Source of the DNA: Syntrophobacterales bacterium
Lineage (GTDB): Bacteria > Desulfobacterota > Syntrophia > Syntrophales > UBA5619
Assembly (NCBI GenBank): GCA_019429105.1
Contig: JAHYJE010000022.1
Coordinates: forward strand, 1 to 61,448
Direction: 5' to 3'
DNA length: 61,448 nucleotides
Shown here piece after piece: positions 54,224 to 61,448 of this stretch; position 1 is the first letter of the stretch, and each line of letters opens with the position of its first letter. The notes beneath the pieces are model-generated. The model saw only the letters and a program-made list of their open reading frames with translations, searched no databases and was not told the DNA's origin. The translations under genes were made by a program, and so were the position numbers.

Positions 54224-54575
54224 AGGGTGAACGCTCCTCATGAGAGCGGCATGATTCCGTAAATAGGATTGTTTTTTGTTTGGCAGTAAATAAACTCCTA
54301 CAGGTTTATTATCCCTGTGTCCTCCGGGTTGAAACGTGCAATTTTCGGAAGTCAATTTTTCAAGGGGTCGGGTGCAAGGACAGCTTCCTGAAAGTTTTGA
54401 CGGGCTTGATTAAACGGAACTGCAAGACAACAAATACAAGTCCACACCACAACGATTTTGATGATTGCATTAACTTCGGTTTGAAAGTTGAGAAAGCACA
54501 ACAATAAAGCAATTCCACCCTCAAATGCCTTTCGGGTTACTGTTTATTTGAGGCAATTCAGATTAGCGAAAACTG
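54224..54575. other. Non-coding stretch between the two toxin-antitoxin loci
   Basis: About 350 AT-rich bases. A 75-codon frame (54280-54507, TTG start) has no ribosome site or family features and is not called. Nothing else is recognised. Confidence 0.4.
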
Positions 54576-54604
54576 TTGAAAAATTGCAGTTATTGACCTA
54601 TAGT
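54576..54604 (+). promoter_or_regulatory. Sigma-70 promoter upstream of the higBA-like locus
   Basis: TTGAAA (54576-54581), a 17-base spacer, TATAGT (54599-54604). Transcription would begin near 54611, at the first base of a 13-bp inverted repeat. The leader to the toxin frame would be about 200 bases long. Confidence 0.65.
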
Positions 54605-54610
54605 CGCCTC

Positions 54611-54645
54611 CATCATGGGAAATATTCCGGGCATTTCCTATGATG
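54611..54645 (+). repeat. 13-bp inverted repeat at the predicted transcript start
   Basis: CATCATGGGAAAT pairs with ATTTCCTATGATG across a 9-base loop, with one G-U pair. It could be an antitoxin operator just after the promoter, or a 5' stem protecting the mRNA. Confidence 0.6.
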
Positions 54646-54807
54646 GTCTCAAGTAAAGGCGGCACAAATACACGCAAATACAAAGAACCGTCCGACGAAA
54701 GTTACAGGTGGCCTTGTCAGGCAATATATTAGGAACAGTCGACAGGAGATTTTTCTGAGAATAGAGGCTAAAATTTTCCTTTACAAATATTTACCTATAG
54801 GTTAATA

Positions 54808-55191
54808 ATGATCCTCAAGACGCTCAGCAAAGGTAAATTATATACCCTGTATGCGTTGGATTTGGATTAACGTTGTTTGGTGGTCGAGTTTCTTTCCGTT
54901 CTTGATAAGCAGTCAGAAAAACAGATCTTCGCCTTATTCAAACATATTGGTGCATCAGGACCGCCAGTCAATGAAGAAAAGTTTAAGCATCTTGAAGGCA
55001 AAATATACGAACTGAAAACGAGGACAGGGGTCCGAATCTTAAGTTTTTTTGGCAAGGGTCAGTCGCTCATTTTAACGCATGGTTTCTCTAAACCATCACA
55101 GAAAAAACTCAAGATAGAAATTGGCAAGGCAGCAGAATGGGAAAAAGCGTATCAGCAAAGCCTAAAGATTCAAAGCAAGGAAAAGAGGTAA
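54808..55191 (+). pseudogene. higB: HigB/Gp49-like toxin with a premature stop
   Basis: A 127-codon frame from ATG 54808. After MILKTLSKGKLYTLYALDLD a TAA occurs at codon 21 (54868-54870), then the frame continues RCLVVEFLSVLDKQSEKQIF and the family core, HLEGKIYELKTRTGVRILSF and LILTHGFSKPSQKKLKIEI. The pre-stop residues match the N-terminus expected for this RelE-fold family, so the stop is a nonsense mutation within a full-length gene. Re-initiation at TTG 54877 would give a protein lacking the first strand. Probably inactive. Confidence 0.75.
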
Positions 55192-55199
55192 GCGCCATC

Positions 55200-55655
55200 A
55201 TGGATACGGAAAAGTGGTTCAATGAAAAACTGACGGCATTGGAAGATGACCCCGATTTCCGTCTGGAGGAAGTCATTCTCGATTTGACCGAGCAAATCAG
55301 TCTAAGGATGAAAGAAAAAAGAATGACACGGGCCAAACTGGCCGAGTTGCTGGGTGTGACCCCGGCTGCCGTCACAAAACTATTGAACGGGAATCCCAAT
55401 TTTACCCTGAAGACCCTCCTGAAAGTGGCGGATGCCTTGGATTTGAAATTCAACGCCTTTTTCAGCACCGTAAAATCTATCAGCAAGCCGGTGCTCGTTT
55501 ATCCATTCCGTGAAGCAGTAAAAATACAAAACTCAATTGTTCCAACTGCTAACGATGATATTTATCCGAGTAAGGAACAACCCAAGATTCCGCTCTCTTG
55601 GAATAGTGATGATTCAACAACAATCCCCCGATATGGCGGATTTTTAAGCTGTTAA
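55200..55655 (+). CDS. higA: HigA-like XRE antitoxin
   Basis: 151 residues from ATG 55200, nine bases after the toxin frame. The helix-turn-helix is at about 45-95 (SLRMKEKRMTRAKLAELLGV; TPAAVTKLLNGNPNFTLKTL; LLKVADALDLKFN). It should bind its own promoter and the HigB toxin. The C-terminal ~45 residues are low in structure. AGAGG lies 11 bases before the ATG, a wide spacing. Intact although the toxin has a stop. Confidence 0.85.
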   Translation: MDTEKWFNEKLTALEDDPDFRLEEVILDLTEQISLRMKEKRMTRAKLAELLGVTPAAVTKLLNGNPNFTLKTLLKVADALDLKFNAFFSTVKSISKPVLVYPFREAVKIQNSIVPTANDDIYPSKEQPKIPLSWNSDDSTTIPRYGGFLSC

Positions 55656-55670
55656 GGAAGGAGATCGAAG

Positions 55671-56087
55671 ATGGCTGCCGGCAGAAAAATGAAAGATATC
55701 GTCGTCAATGAGATCAAATATGCCGTAAAAAAAATGGAGGAAGTCTCCAGCATCGAGGAAAAACTGTATTATTTTAGTGCGGTACAAGGGATATTACACC
55801 GCGTGTTCAATATCGAATTCAGTCAGGAGTTTCTCTTTGCTCATTTCATTTTCAATGAAGCCTTGAAGGCTTTCCAGCAGAAACTGGCAGCCATGAAGAT
55901 GGGAGATCTGGTTTTTGTAATCAATGAAGAACAGATCAGCAGACTATCAGAGTTGACGAGGGAATTTCTGATCCAGTTTGAAGCGGGCAAAAGCACTGAC
56001 GATGTTCTGAAGAGAATGGTTACCTTGTTGTATTCAGTCAACGGGAACGGCAATTATCTCATGGGGAAGGGTTTGTTGAAAATATAG
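55671..56087 (+). CDS. Hypothetical protein, third gene of the higBA-like operon
   Basis: 138 residues, with AAGGAGG at a good distance from the ATG, 15 bases after higA. It appears all-helical and has a ~40-residue N-terminal segment rich in Lys and Glu (IKYAVKKMEEVSSIEEKLYY). No membrane span, cysteine pair or known motif is evident. Its position suggests co-transcription with the antitoxin. I do not recognise the family and assign no function. Confidence 0.65.
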   Translation: MAAGRKMKDIVVNEIKYAVKKMEEVSSIEEKLYYFSAVQGILHRVFNIEFSQEFLFAHFIFNEALKAFQQKLAAMKMGDLVFVINEEQISRLSELTREFLIQFEAGKSTDDVLKRMVTLLYSVNGNGNYLMGKGLLKI

Positions 56088-56136
56088 CATCGGTGCATAA
56101 GGGTCATAAAATACTGTTCCACTTTTCGTCTTTAGC

Positions 56137-56193
56137 CTACAGAAACATCTGATCAATCATTTCCACGACCTGGCTTGGCACGACACGAGCCAT
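56137..56193 (-). pseudogene. Start of a lost gene downstream of the SNF2 helicase
   Basis: A perfect AGGAGG (56201-56206) seven bases before an ATG opens MARVVPSQVVEMIDQMFL, then TAG at codon 19. It follows the helicase gene by 22 bases on the same strand. The strong ribosome site, and an N-terminus that looks like the beginning of a longer protein, suggest a once complete gene cut off at the join with the toxin-antitoxin stretch. Confidence 0.55.
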
Positions 56194-56215
56194 TATCCGG
56201 CCTCCTGACATAAAA

Positions 56216-58999
56216 TCAATTGATCGCTTCGATTCCTACGCAGCGCGCCCTTACGTTGAGGACGCCGTCGGAGATCGAGCGGATTTTGGCATCCTGATTC
56301 TGGACAAGGATCCGCAATTGATCCTCGATGTTTTTGGGAGGTTTTGTACTATTTGTCTCCCAGCCCATGCGGCGAAGAAATGACAGGTCGTCGGCAGGCG
56401 CAGCGCCTTCAAGAACGAGAGTTTCATACCTTTCCCGCCGGGACCCGTCTTCAAAGTCCATCGTGAACAGGTAGCGCGCCGTCACCTTGGCCGGTGTTCC
56501 TTCACACCGAGCCAACAGGACGTCTCCGTTCACGGCTTCGCTTCCGAAGTAATCCACAAGGGCGTCAATGAGAGGATGGCCAAGTCCCAGCAGATCCATG
56601 CCCTTTTTCCGCGTGGCGAGCTTGCGGGAAAAGGTTACATTCGTATAGCTGGGGGAGACGTCGGGATATTTCTTGAGGGCCGGCGGCACGGTGATGCTGA
56701 TGAGATCCCCGGAAGGGATAAAAGTCCCCCCCAAGCGAAGTATGGCCTTTTCGGTAAAGCAGCGAAGGTCTTCCAGTGTGAATTTCCCTTTGAGTTCCCG
56801 GTAAAATTCCAGGTTGAAGGCGTGCAGGTCCTGGGTGAGCTGTCGGAGTGCCTCGCTGGCTTCTTGGGCCTTTTTCATGGCCTCGGCAATCTCCAGTTCA
56901 GTCCTCTGGTAATTCCGATTGATGAGGGCTTCCTTGTAGAGATCGTTGTAGTTGGCGGACGAGCCCAAGTAGCCGAGAATCTCCGACCGGAAATCTTCTG
57001 AGACCTCCCCCGTCACCGGATCGGTCTTGCCGATGATCTGCGCGATTTCGAAGAGTTTTTCCTCTAAAATGGTGTAAACCTTCTCTTCAATCGTATCCTC
57101 GGCGACCAGGTTATAGACCTGAACCGTATCGGTCTGACCGTATCGGTGAATGCGGCCGATCCGCTGCTCCACCGCCATGGGATTCCACGGCAGGTCGTAG
57201 TTGAAGAGGATGCGGCAGACCTGGAGGTTGATCCCCTCGCCGCCTGCGGAAGTTGAAATGAGAAACTGCGCCCCGTTTTCATTCCAGAAGTTCTCGCAGG
57301 AGGCGATCTTATCCTCCAGTGGGCCGCCCTTCACAGCGACGATCTTTTCTGGCGGATAGTATTTCCCCAGCTCATCCTGAAGAAAGCGGAGGGTTTCCAG
57401 GTACTGGGTAAAAATTATCATTTTTTCGTCCCGGTTTTCCCGGCGGATCTGTTCGATGGCCCTAAGAAGGGTGTTGAATTTCCGGTCTGGTCCGTCGTCC
57501 ACAAGACCGATCAGTTCCTTCACCTTTTCATCCTCATTCGGGATATTGGCCTCCGCCTCGATGACTCGATCGTCCGATTCCATCGCATCCAGCGCCCACT
57601 GTGTGATCTCCTCCTCGAAACGGGGGCGTTTCCGCAGGCGCTGCTTCAGGCTTACGATATAGGCATCCGCTTCCGTATAATCGATTTGGCCTCTGCCGTA
57701 GGACAGGAGCTCCATGACGAGTCTGCGCATCTGTTCCTGGCATTTAATGATCCGGGAGGCGATATCGGTGCGGGACAACGCTCCTAACTCGCCGCTTTCC
57801 AGTGCCATCTGCCTCCGGGCGTAGAGGGCGATCAATCGTCGCCGCAGCGCCTGCTTGATCGCCCGCGGACTGGACGACATGATCTTCTGAAAAGTCGCCA
57901 TGACGAACCCGACCGCCCGCTGCTGTTTGGTCGTCTTGTCCTGTCCCACGCCCGCGGCGTTATAGCCCTCTTTCAGATATTCGGTCAGCTTTTCGTAAAA
58001 TCGCTGTTCCCGGAGGGAGAGCTGAAACTTCTGGGTATGCGCCTGGCGTCTCATGAAGATGGGATCACCCTGGGCATCCGTCACTTCCTTCTTGATGCGA
58101 CGGAACATGACCCGTCCCAATAGCCCGCGATGATCCTGCATGGCCTCCGGCGTATCGAAAAGCTGATCGTCCAGAAGCTGGATCAGCGACCAAAATTGGT
58201 AAGGATCGCCCTGGTGCGGCGTCGCCGTGAGAAACAGGAGGTCTCGTGTTTTCCCCTTGATCTTTTCCGCCAGCCGGTAATTTTGGGTGACGTCGATCTT
58301 TTTCCCGTATCTCTTCCGGCTCAGGTGATGAGCCTCGTCAAAGACGATTGCGTCCCAGTCCGGTCTCGACATGATCTTTTCCAGCCGCTCGCGTTTTTTG
58401 ATCGTGTCGATGGATACGATCACCTGGTTGCGCCGTTCCCAGGCATAGGGGTTCGCATCGGTAAAATCCTGGCCGAGGATGTCGAAGAAAATCCGGAAAC
58501 AGTCCCTCATTTCGTTCTGCCAGTTGACGGTGAGACCGGCGGGACAGATGATGAGGATGCGCCGAGCCTCGCCCCGAGCGATGAGTTCTCTCAAGATCAT
58601 GCCGACTTCGATGGTCTTCCCCAGGCCCACTTCATCGGCAATGAGGAAGCTTCGCCGATGGGCGGTCACCACCTGATGGGTAAGGAGAATCTGGTGAGGA
58701 AGCAGATCCGTCTTGCTGTTGGAAAGCTCTCCCCCTGCATTTTCCAAGGGGATCTGATAGGCAAGCTGTTTGAGAAAAAAGTCAACGGGCGAATCGGACT
58801 CGCCGTGATCATAGCGATCCAGAATATTCGCCACCGGCGCCAGCATATTTTCCGGATAGGTCTCCAGGATGCGCTCGCCATCTCTTTGAAATACGACGTC
58901 GGCATACAATTTCCCCTGCCGCTCCGTGATCCGGAACACCTCTCCGGAACCGAGCTCCGGCCGACTGTAAATCTTTACCTTCTTGCCTTCTTTGATCAT
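56216..58999 (-). CDS. SNF2/RapA-like DEAD-box helicase of a defence-type cluster
   Basis: 927 residues. The motor has Walker A ADEVGLGKTIEVGM (about 118-131), DEAH in IVFDEAHHLSRK, TATPHQGDPYQ, and the second RecA domain with TSAGGEGINLQ and EQRIGRIHRYGQ. The layout resembles RapA and the SNF2 proteins of DISARM-like systems. The C-terminal ~300 residues hold no motif I know. It is encoded 10 bases after a 142-aa gene and, before that, a DUF1156-type methylase, so a role in phage defence or DNA modification is likely. No Asn/Asp nuclease motif was seen, so the cutting partner may be lost or elsewhere. Confidence 0.88.
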   Translation of the reverse strand: MIKEGKKVKIYSRPELGSGEVFRITERQGKLYADVVFQRDGERILETYPENMLAPVANILDRYDHGESDSPVDFFLKQLAYQIPLENAGGELSNSKTDLLPHQILLTHQVVTAHRRSFLIADEVGLGKTIEVGMILRELIARGEARRILIICPAGLTVNWQNEMRDCFRIFFDILGQDFTDANPYAWERRNQVIVSIDTIKKRERLEKIMSRPDWDAIVFDEAHHLSRKRYGKKIDVTQNYRLAEKIKGKTRDLLFLTATPHQGDPYQFWSLIQLLDDQLFDTPEAMQDHRGLLGRVMFRRIKKEVTDAQGDPIFMRRQAHTQKFQLSLREQRFYEKLTEYLKEGYNAAGVGQDKTTKQQRAVGFVMATFQKIMSSSPRAIKQALRRRLIALYARRQMALESGELGALSRTDIASRIIKCQEQMRRLVMELLSYGRGQIDYTEADAYIVSLKQRLRKRPRFEEEITQWALDAMESDDRVIEAEANIPNEDEKVKELIGLVDDGPDRKFNTLLRAIEQIRRENRDEKMIIFTQYLETLRFLQDELGKYYPPEKIVAVKGGPLEDKIASCENFWNENGAQFLISTSAGGEGINLQVCRILFNYDLPWNPMAVEQRIGRIHRYGQTDTVQVYNLVAEDTIEEKVYTILEEKLFEIAQIIGKTDPVTGEVSEDFRSEILGYLGSSANYNDLYKEALINRNYQRTELEIAEAMKKAQEASEALRQLTQDLHAFNLEFYRELKGKFTLEDLRCFTEKAILRLGGTFIPSGDLISITVPPALKKYPDVSPSYTNVTFSRKLATRKKGMDLLGLGHPLIDALVDYFGSEAVNGDVLLARCEGTPAKVTARYLFTMDFEDGSRRERYETLVLEGAAPADDLSFLRRMGWETNSTKPPKNIEDQLRILVQNQDAKIRSISDGVLNVRARCVGIEAIN

Positions 59000-59009
59000 G
59001 GCCTGTTAT

Positions 59010-59438
59010 TCAACTCGACAGGTTGAATCCGGTGGCGTAAACGGGATTCCCGCGCACCTCGCGCTTCGTCGTTGTTCCGAAGATATAATCGATCGGCAGC
59101 CTCTCGTTTCGGTATTCCAGCCAGAGCGATTCTCCCTTCATAAGTTTACCCTTACAAACAATCTGGACCTCGATCTTCTTCTTTTCCAGAGCATCCGCCG
59201 CCTTTTGCAGAATGTTATGGATGGTTTTGGCGACGTCCTTTCGTCCCTCTATGCCCGCCATGTAGAGAACATCATCAATCCCGATGACCATATAGGAGGA
59301 AAGGGACGGAATGCCCTCCATTCCTCCCCGCAGCTCCCGGAGAAAATCCAGAAGACCGATCCGGATCTCGTGGGGCGCGATGCCGTCTTCTCGGTACCGT
59401 TTCAGATGTCGTTCCTCGAAGATTTCATACCCTTTCAT
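59010..59438 (-). CDS. Small protein between DUF1156 methylase and helicase, unknown
   Basis: 142 residues with a normal alpha-beta composition: YEIFEERHLKRYREDGIAPH at the start, YMVIGIDDVLYMAGIEGRKD in the middle, and a C-terminal beta-rich part. No known catalytic motif, cysteine cluster or membrane span. It begins one base after the methylase stop and ends 10 bases before the helicase, so it is clearly part of the operon. It may be an adaptor; that is inference from place alone. Confidence 0.75.
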   Translation of the reverse strand: MKGYEIFEERHLKRYREDGIAPHEIRIGLLDFLRELRGGMEGIPSLSSYMVIGIDDVLYMAGIEGRKDVAKTIHNILQKAADALEKKKIEVQIVCKGKLMKGESLWLEYRNERLPIDYIFGTTTKREVRGNPVYATGFNLSS

Positions 59439-59439
59439 G

Positions 59440-61448
59440 TCATACCTCGATCAGACTGAGGATTCGGTCTGCGGGATTCTGGAACGTTGGGTTCTTCTCT
59501 CGCAGATATGCGATAGCCGCCCGGATCTGTGGAAGGATGGGTTGGCATTCCTTCAGCCAGGGGACGATATTTTCCTGCGCCTCGGCAAGGCCCATGAGGT
59601 AATGGAGAACGTCCACGAGGGCGAAGCGGTCGAAGCGCGCTTCCTCCAGATCCGGGAAAAGGGAAAGCTGACTTGTGTTCTTTTCTTTGGCGGAAAAGAG
59701 TTTCTTAAGATCGCCGTATCGTTCATCCGGCGTCTTGACTTCATAGGTCCGGCCCCGCTTGGCCCGGCCTTTCCGCATAACGCCGGCCCTGATGAGAATG
59801 TCCGGCTCAATGAGGCCCCGCGTGGTCTTGTGGACCTCGTCGCTTTTGATCTCCTTCCGGTCGCAGAGGCAGGTGAGATAGACGTAGCTGACCGGATCGA
59901 TGTTCTCCAGTTCCGAGGGCAGCGGCCGCTCAGTGGTGACGATCTGCTCCACCATCATGCGGATCGCGCCCAGGGCCGTCTGAAGCTGGACCTCCCCGCC
60001 CAGATGATCGACGATCCGTCCATAGTGACGGCTGTAAAGCTCCAGGCATTTGCCGATCAAGATGATATTGACGTCCGCGGGGGCCATTTTTTCCCGGCCG
60101 TAACGGCCCGCCTCAATGACACGGATTTCCTCCCGAGCCTTGCTGCGGATCTCCTGGCGCACTCCCGCCCAAGAACGCTGCTTGCCCTCCGCTTTCCCGT
60201 TCCTTTTCCGACAGACGTGGATGAGATCGTAGGAGATCGCCTGCTTATCCATAAGATTGAGGGAGCTTTCCTTCTCGCCGTGGATCGGATAGATCGCTTC
60301 GATCAGAAAACCGGCATTGCAGAGAGATTCCAGCAATGTCTCCCAGGCGCGCTCTTCGGCATGGTGGAAGGTGAAGATCAGCAGACCATCGTTCGTCAGA
60401 GATTCGCAACAACGCCGCCATACCGCCGTCAGGCCGTCCTCGTAGTCGGCGGCGGTCTTCCCCCGTGTGGGGTTTTCGATGATCTCCTCTATCTTGGGGG
60501 TCATCTCCGGAGCAAAGGAAGGATAAGTCTTTGCCAGGATCAGACGCAGCCAGACATAATAGAAATCCGATAGTTCAGAGTAATTGACATTACCAGCGTA
60601 GGGAGGATCGGTTATCACATAGTCAAAATGATTTGAATTCAAAGGAATTTCGATCTTCGAATCACCACATTTCAGAATTGCCTGCTTGCCATTAATTCTA
60701 ATATCGGTGTGACTTTCCTTTGCCTTCCCAGAGAGATTTGGATACCAATCAAAGGCATCATGATTGAATTTTTTACCTTCAATTAACCGCCCAAAGATCT
60801 GCGGATATGTTCCGCGTATTGACTTGTCTCCGAAAATACTGCCTTCTGCAATAGTATTTTTTGGCTGATAATCGTGGCGGGAGAATATTTCCTGAATGGT
60901 GTTTCTATCATTGAAATACCTACAAAATTGGTTATTTCTTCCGACACAATCAGAAAACGCGCATAGCAGCATCTCTTTCAGCGTCTGATCCATCTCCTCG
61001 CCAATCGCCTTGAGCATTGTAGCCAGGCAGAGGAGTTGACGGGGGTTGAATATCTGGTGCCAGAATCGGTAGTGATGGGCAATCAAACCCGATTTGGTTT
61101 TCTCACCAACAGGGACTTCACTCTTTGGGTAAGGGAGGTGCTCCTTTACCCTCTCCCAGCGTCTCTCGGTCTCCTGGTAGCGCTTCAGGTCGGCCGGTGT
61201 CACCTTCTTGAAGAACTTCCCGTTGTTGTCGTGGAGGTTGCAAAGATGAGAAATCCTTTTCCGGGAAGCCTTCTCGTCGCCGAAGAGGTCCTTATCGACA
61301 TCACCGTCGCAGCGGGGGCAATAACCCTCGATGGCATAGGGAATGGTCGGCAATGTTTCATCTTCCGGAAGGCTGCGGGCGGCGCTGATGACGGCGGTCG
61401 GCGCGCATCCCGAGGGGCAGGAAAACTTACCCTTTTCTGGTAGATTCC
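59440..61448 (-). CDS. DUF1156/COG1743-type adenine DNA methylase, 5' end outside window
   Basis: At least 668 codons are open to the right edge, so the true start is outside. The apparent start at 61353 is only an internal TTG. Cysteines in KFSCPSGCAPTA and GYCPRCDGDVD look like a zinc-binding insertion. Methylase motif IV is ITDPPYAGNVNYSELSDFYY (DPPY at about 60598-60609), with HFDYV before it, as in COG1743 enzymes. The C-terminal part (ENIDPVSYVYLTCLCDRKEI onward) is unassigned. It heads the operon with the 142-aa protein and the helicase. Whole proteins of this family are about 900-1000 residues. Confidence 0.88.
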   Translation of the reverse strand, partial: NLPEKGKFSCPSGCAPTAVISAARSLPEDETLPTIPYAIEGYCPRCDGDVDKDLFGDEKASRKRISHLCNLHDNNGKFFKKVTPADLKRYQETERRWERVKEHLPYPKSEVPVGEKTKSGLIAHHYRFWHQIFNPRQLLCLATMLKAIGEEMDQTLKEMLLCAFSDCVGRNNQFCRYFNDRNTIQEIFSRHDYQPKNTIAEGSIFGDKSIRGTYPQIFGRLIEGKKFNHDAFDWYPNLSGKAKESHTDIRINGKQAILKCGDSKIEIPLNSNHFDYVITDPPYAGNVNYSELSDFYYVWLRLILAKTYPSFAPEMTPKIEEIIENPTRGKTAADYEDGLTAVWRRCCESLTNDGLLIFTFHHAEERAWETLLESLCNAGFLIEAIYPIHGEKESSLNLMDKQAISYDLIHVCRKRNGKAEGKQRSWAGVRQEIRSKAREEIRVIEAGRYGREKMAPADVNIILIGKCLELYSRHYGRIVDHLGGEVQLQTALGAIRMMVEQIVTTERPLPSELENIDPVSYVYLTCLCDRKEIKSDEVHKTTRGLIEPDILIRAGVMRKGRAKRGRTYEVKTPDERYGDLKKLFSAKEKNTSQLSLFPDLEEARFDRFALVDVLHYLMGLAEAQENIVPWLKECQPILPQIRAAIAYLREKNPTFQNPADRILSLIEV

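Noticed and set aside
54280-54507. 75-codon plus-strand frame with four cysteines
   Set aside because: TTG start, no ribosome site and no family features in an AT-rich stretch; probably chance.

Overview
The window reads as chromosomal DNA of a strictly bacterial, moderately GC-rich member of the Desulfobacterota (former Deltaproteobacteria), most like the syntrophic or fatty-acid-degrading Syntrophales. The basis is gene content (citramalate synthase, stand-alone biotin carrier, acyl-CoA dehydrogenase, TRAP transporter, NtrC-type sigma-54 regulator, folate-dependent TrmFO, fused c-di-AMP cyclase). It is an inference from families, not a taxonomic search.

Layout. 1-7.3 kb: a defence-like pair (PLD-SNF2 helicase, then an adenine methylase) whose last gene is cut by an IS701-family insertion that runs off the left edge. 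7.3-10.5 kb: a ParE toxin fragment, cimA behind an isoleucine-type attenuator, and a biotin carrier. 10.5-20 kb: a tight minus-strand housekeeping operon dprA-topA-trmFO-plsC-ftsK-rimO. 20.2-24.8 kb: hicAB and an Fe3+-type ABC importer. 25.1-30.1 kb: rpmH-rnpA-yidD-yidC-jag-mnmE. 30.1-33.4 kb: NRDE protein, sirtuin and a CdaA-YbbR fusion. 33.6-39.2 kb: TRAP transporter plus 5-oxoprolinase pxpABC. 39.1-42.3 kb: NtrBC-type two-component system. 42.3-42.9 kb: an intergenic region that appears to encode a sigma-54-dependent small RNA. 42.9-49.4 kb: rarA, trpB2 behind a Trp-codon attenuator, a GpsA-like dehydrogenase, an acyl-CoA dehydrogenase and an XRE-cupin regulator. 49.6-53.2 kb: an HTH-PBP regulator, queDEC and a crotonase. 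53.2-56.1 kb: an AT-rich stretch of toxin-antitoxin loci whose toxins are dead and antitoxins intact. 56.1-61.4 kb: a second defence-like set (DUF1156-type methylase, 142-aa protein, SNF2 helicase, broken downstream gene) running off the right edge.

The strongest non-obvious signals are non-coding. (1) A 19-codon leader peptide with three consecutive Trp codons, with a chain of mutually exclusive hairpins and a terminator, lies before trpB2. (2) An Ile-rich leader peptide with a protector, antiterminator and terminator set lies before cimA. (3) A sigma-54 promoter, three hairpins and an intrinsic terminator define a candidate ~120-nt sRNA beside the divergent NtrBC-type genes, with inverted repeats at enhancer distance. 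Both ends carry decaying defence islands.
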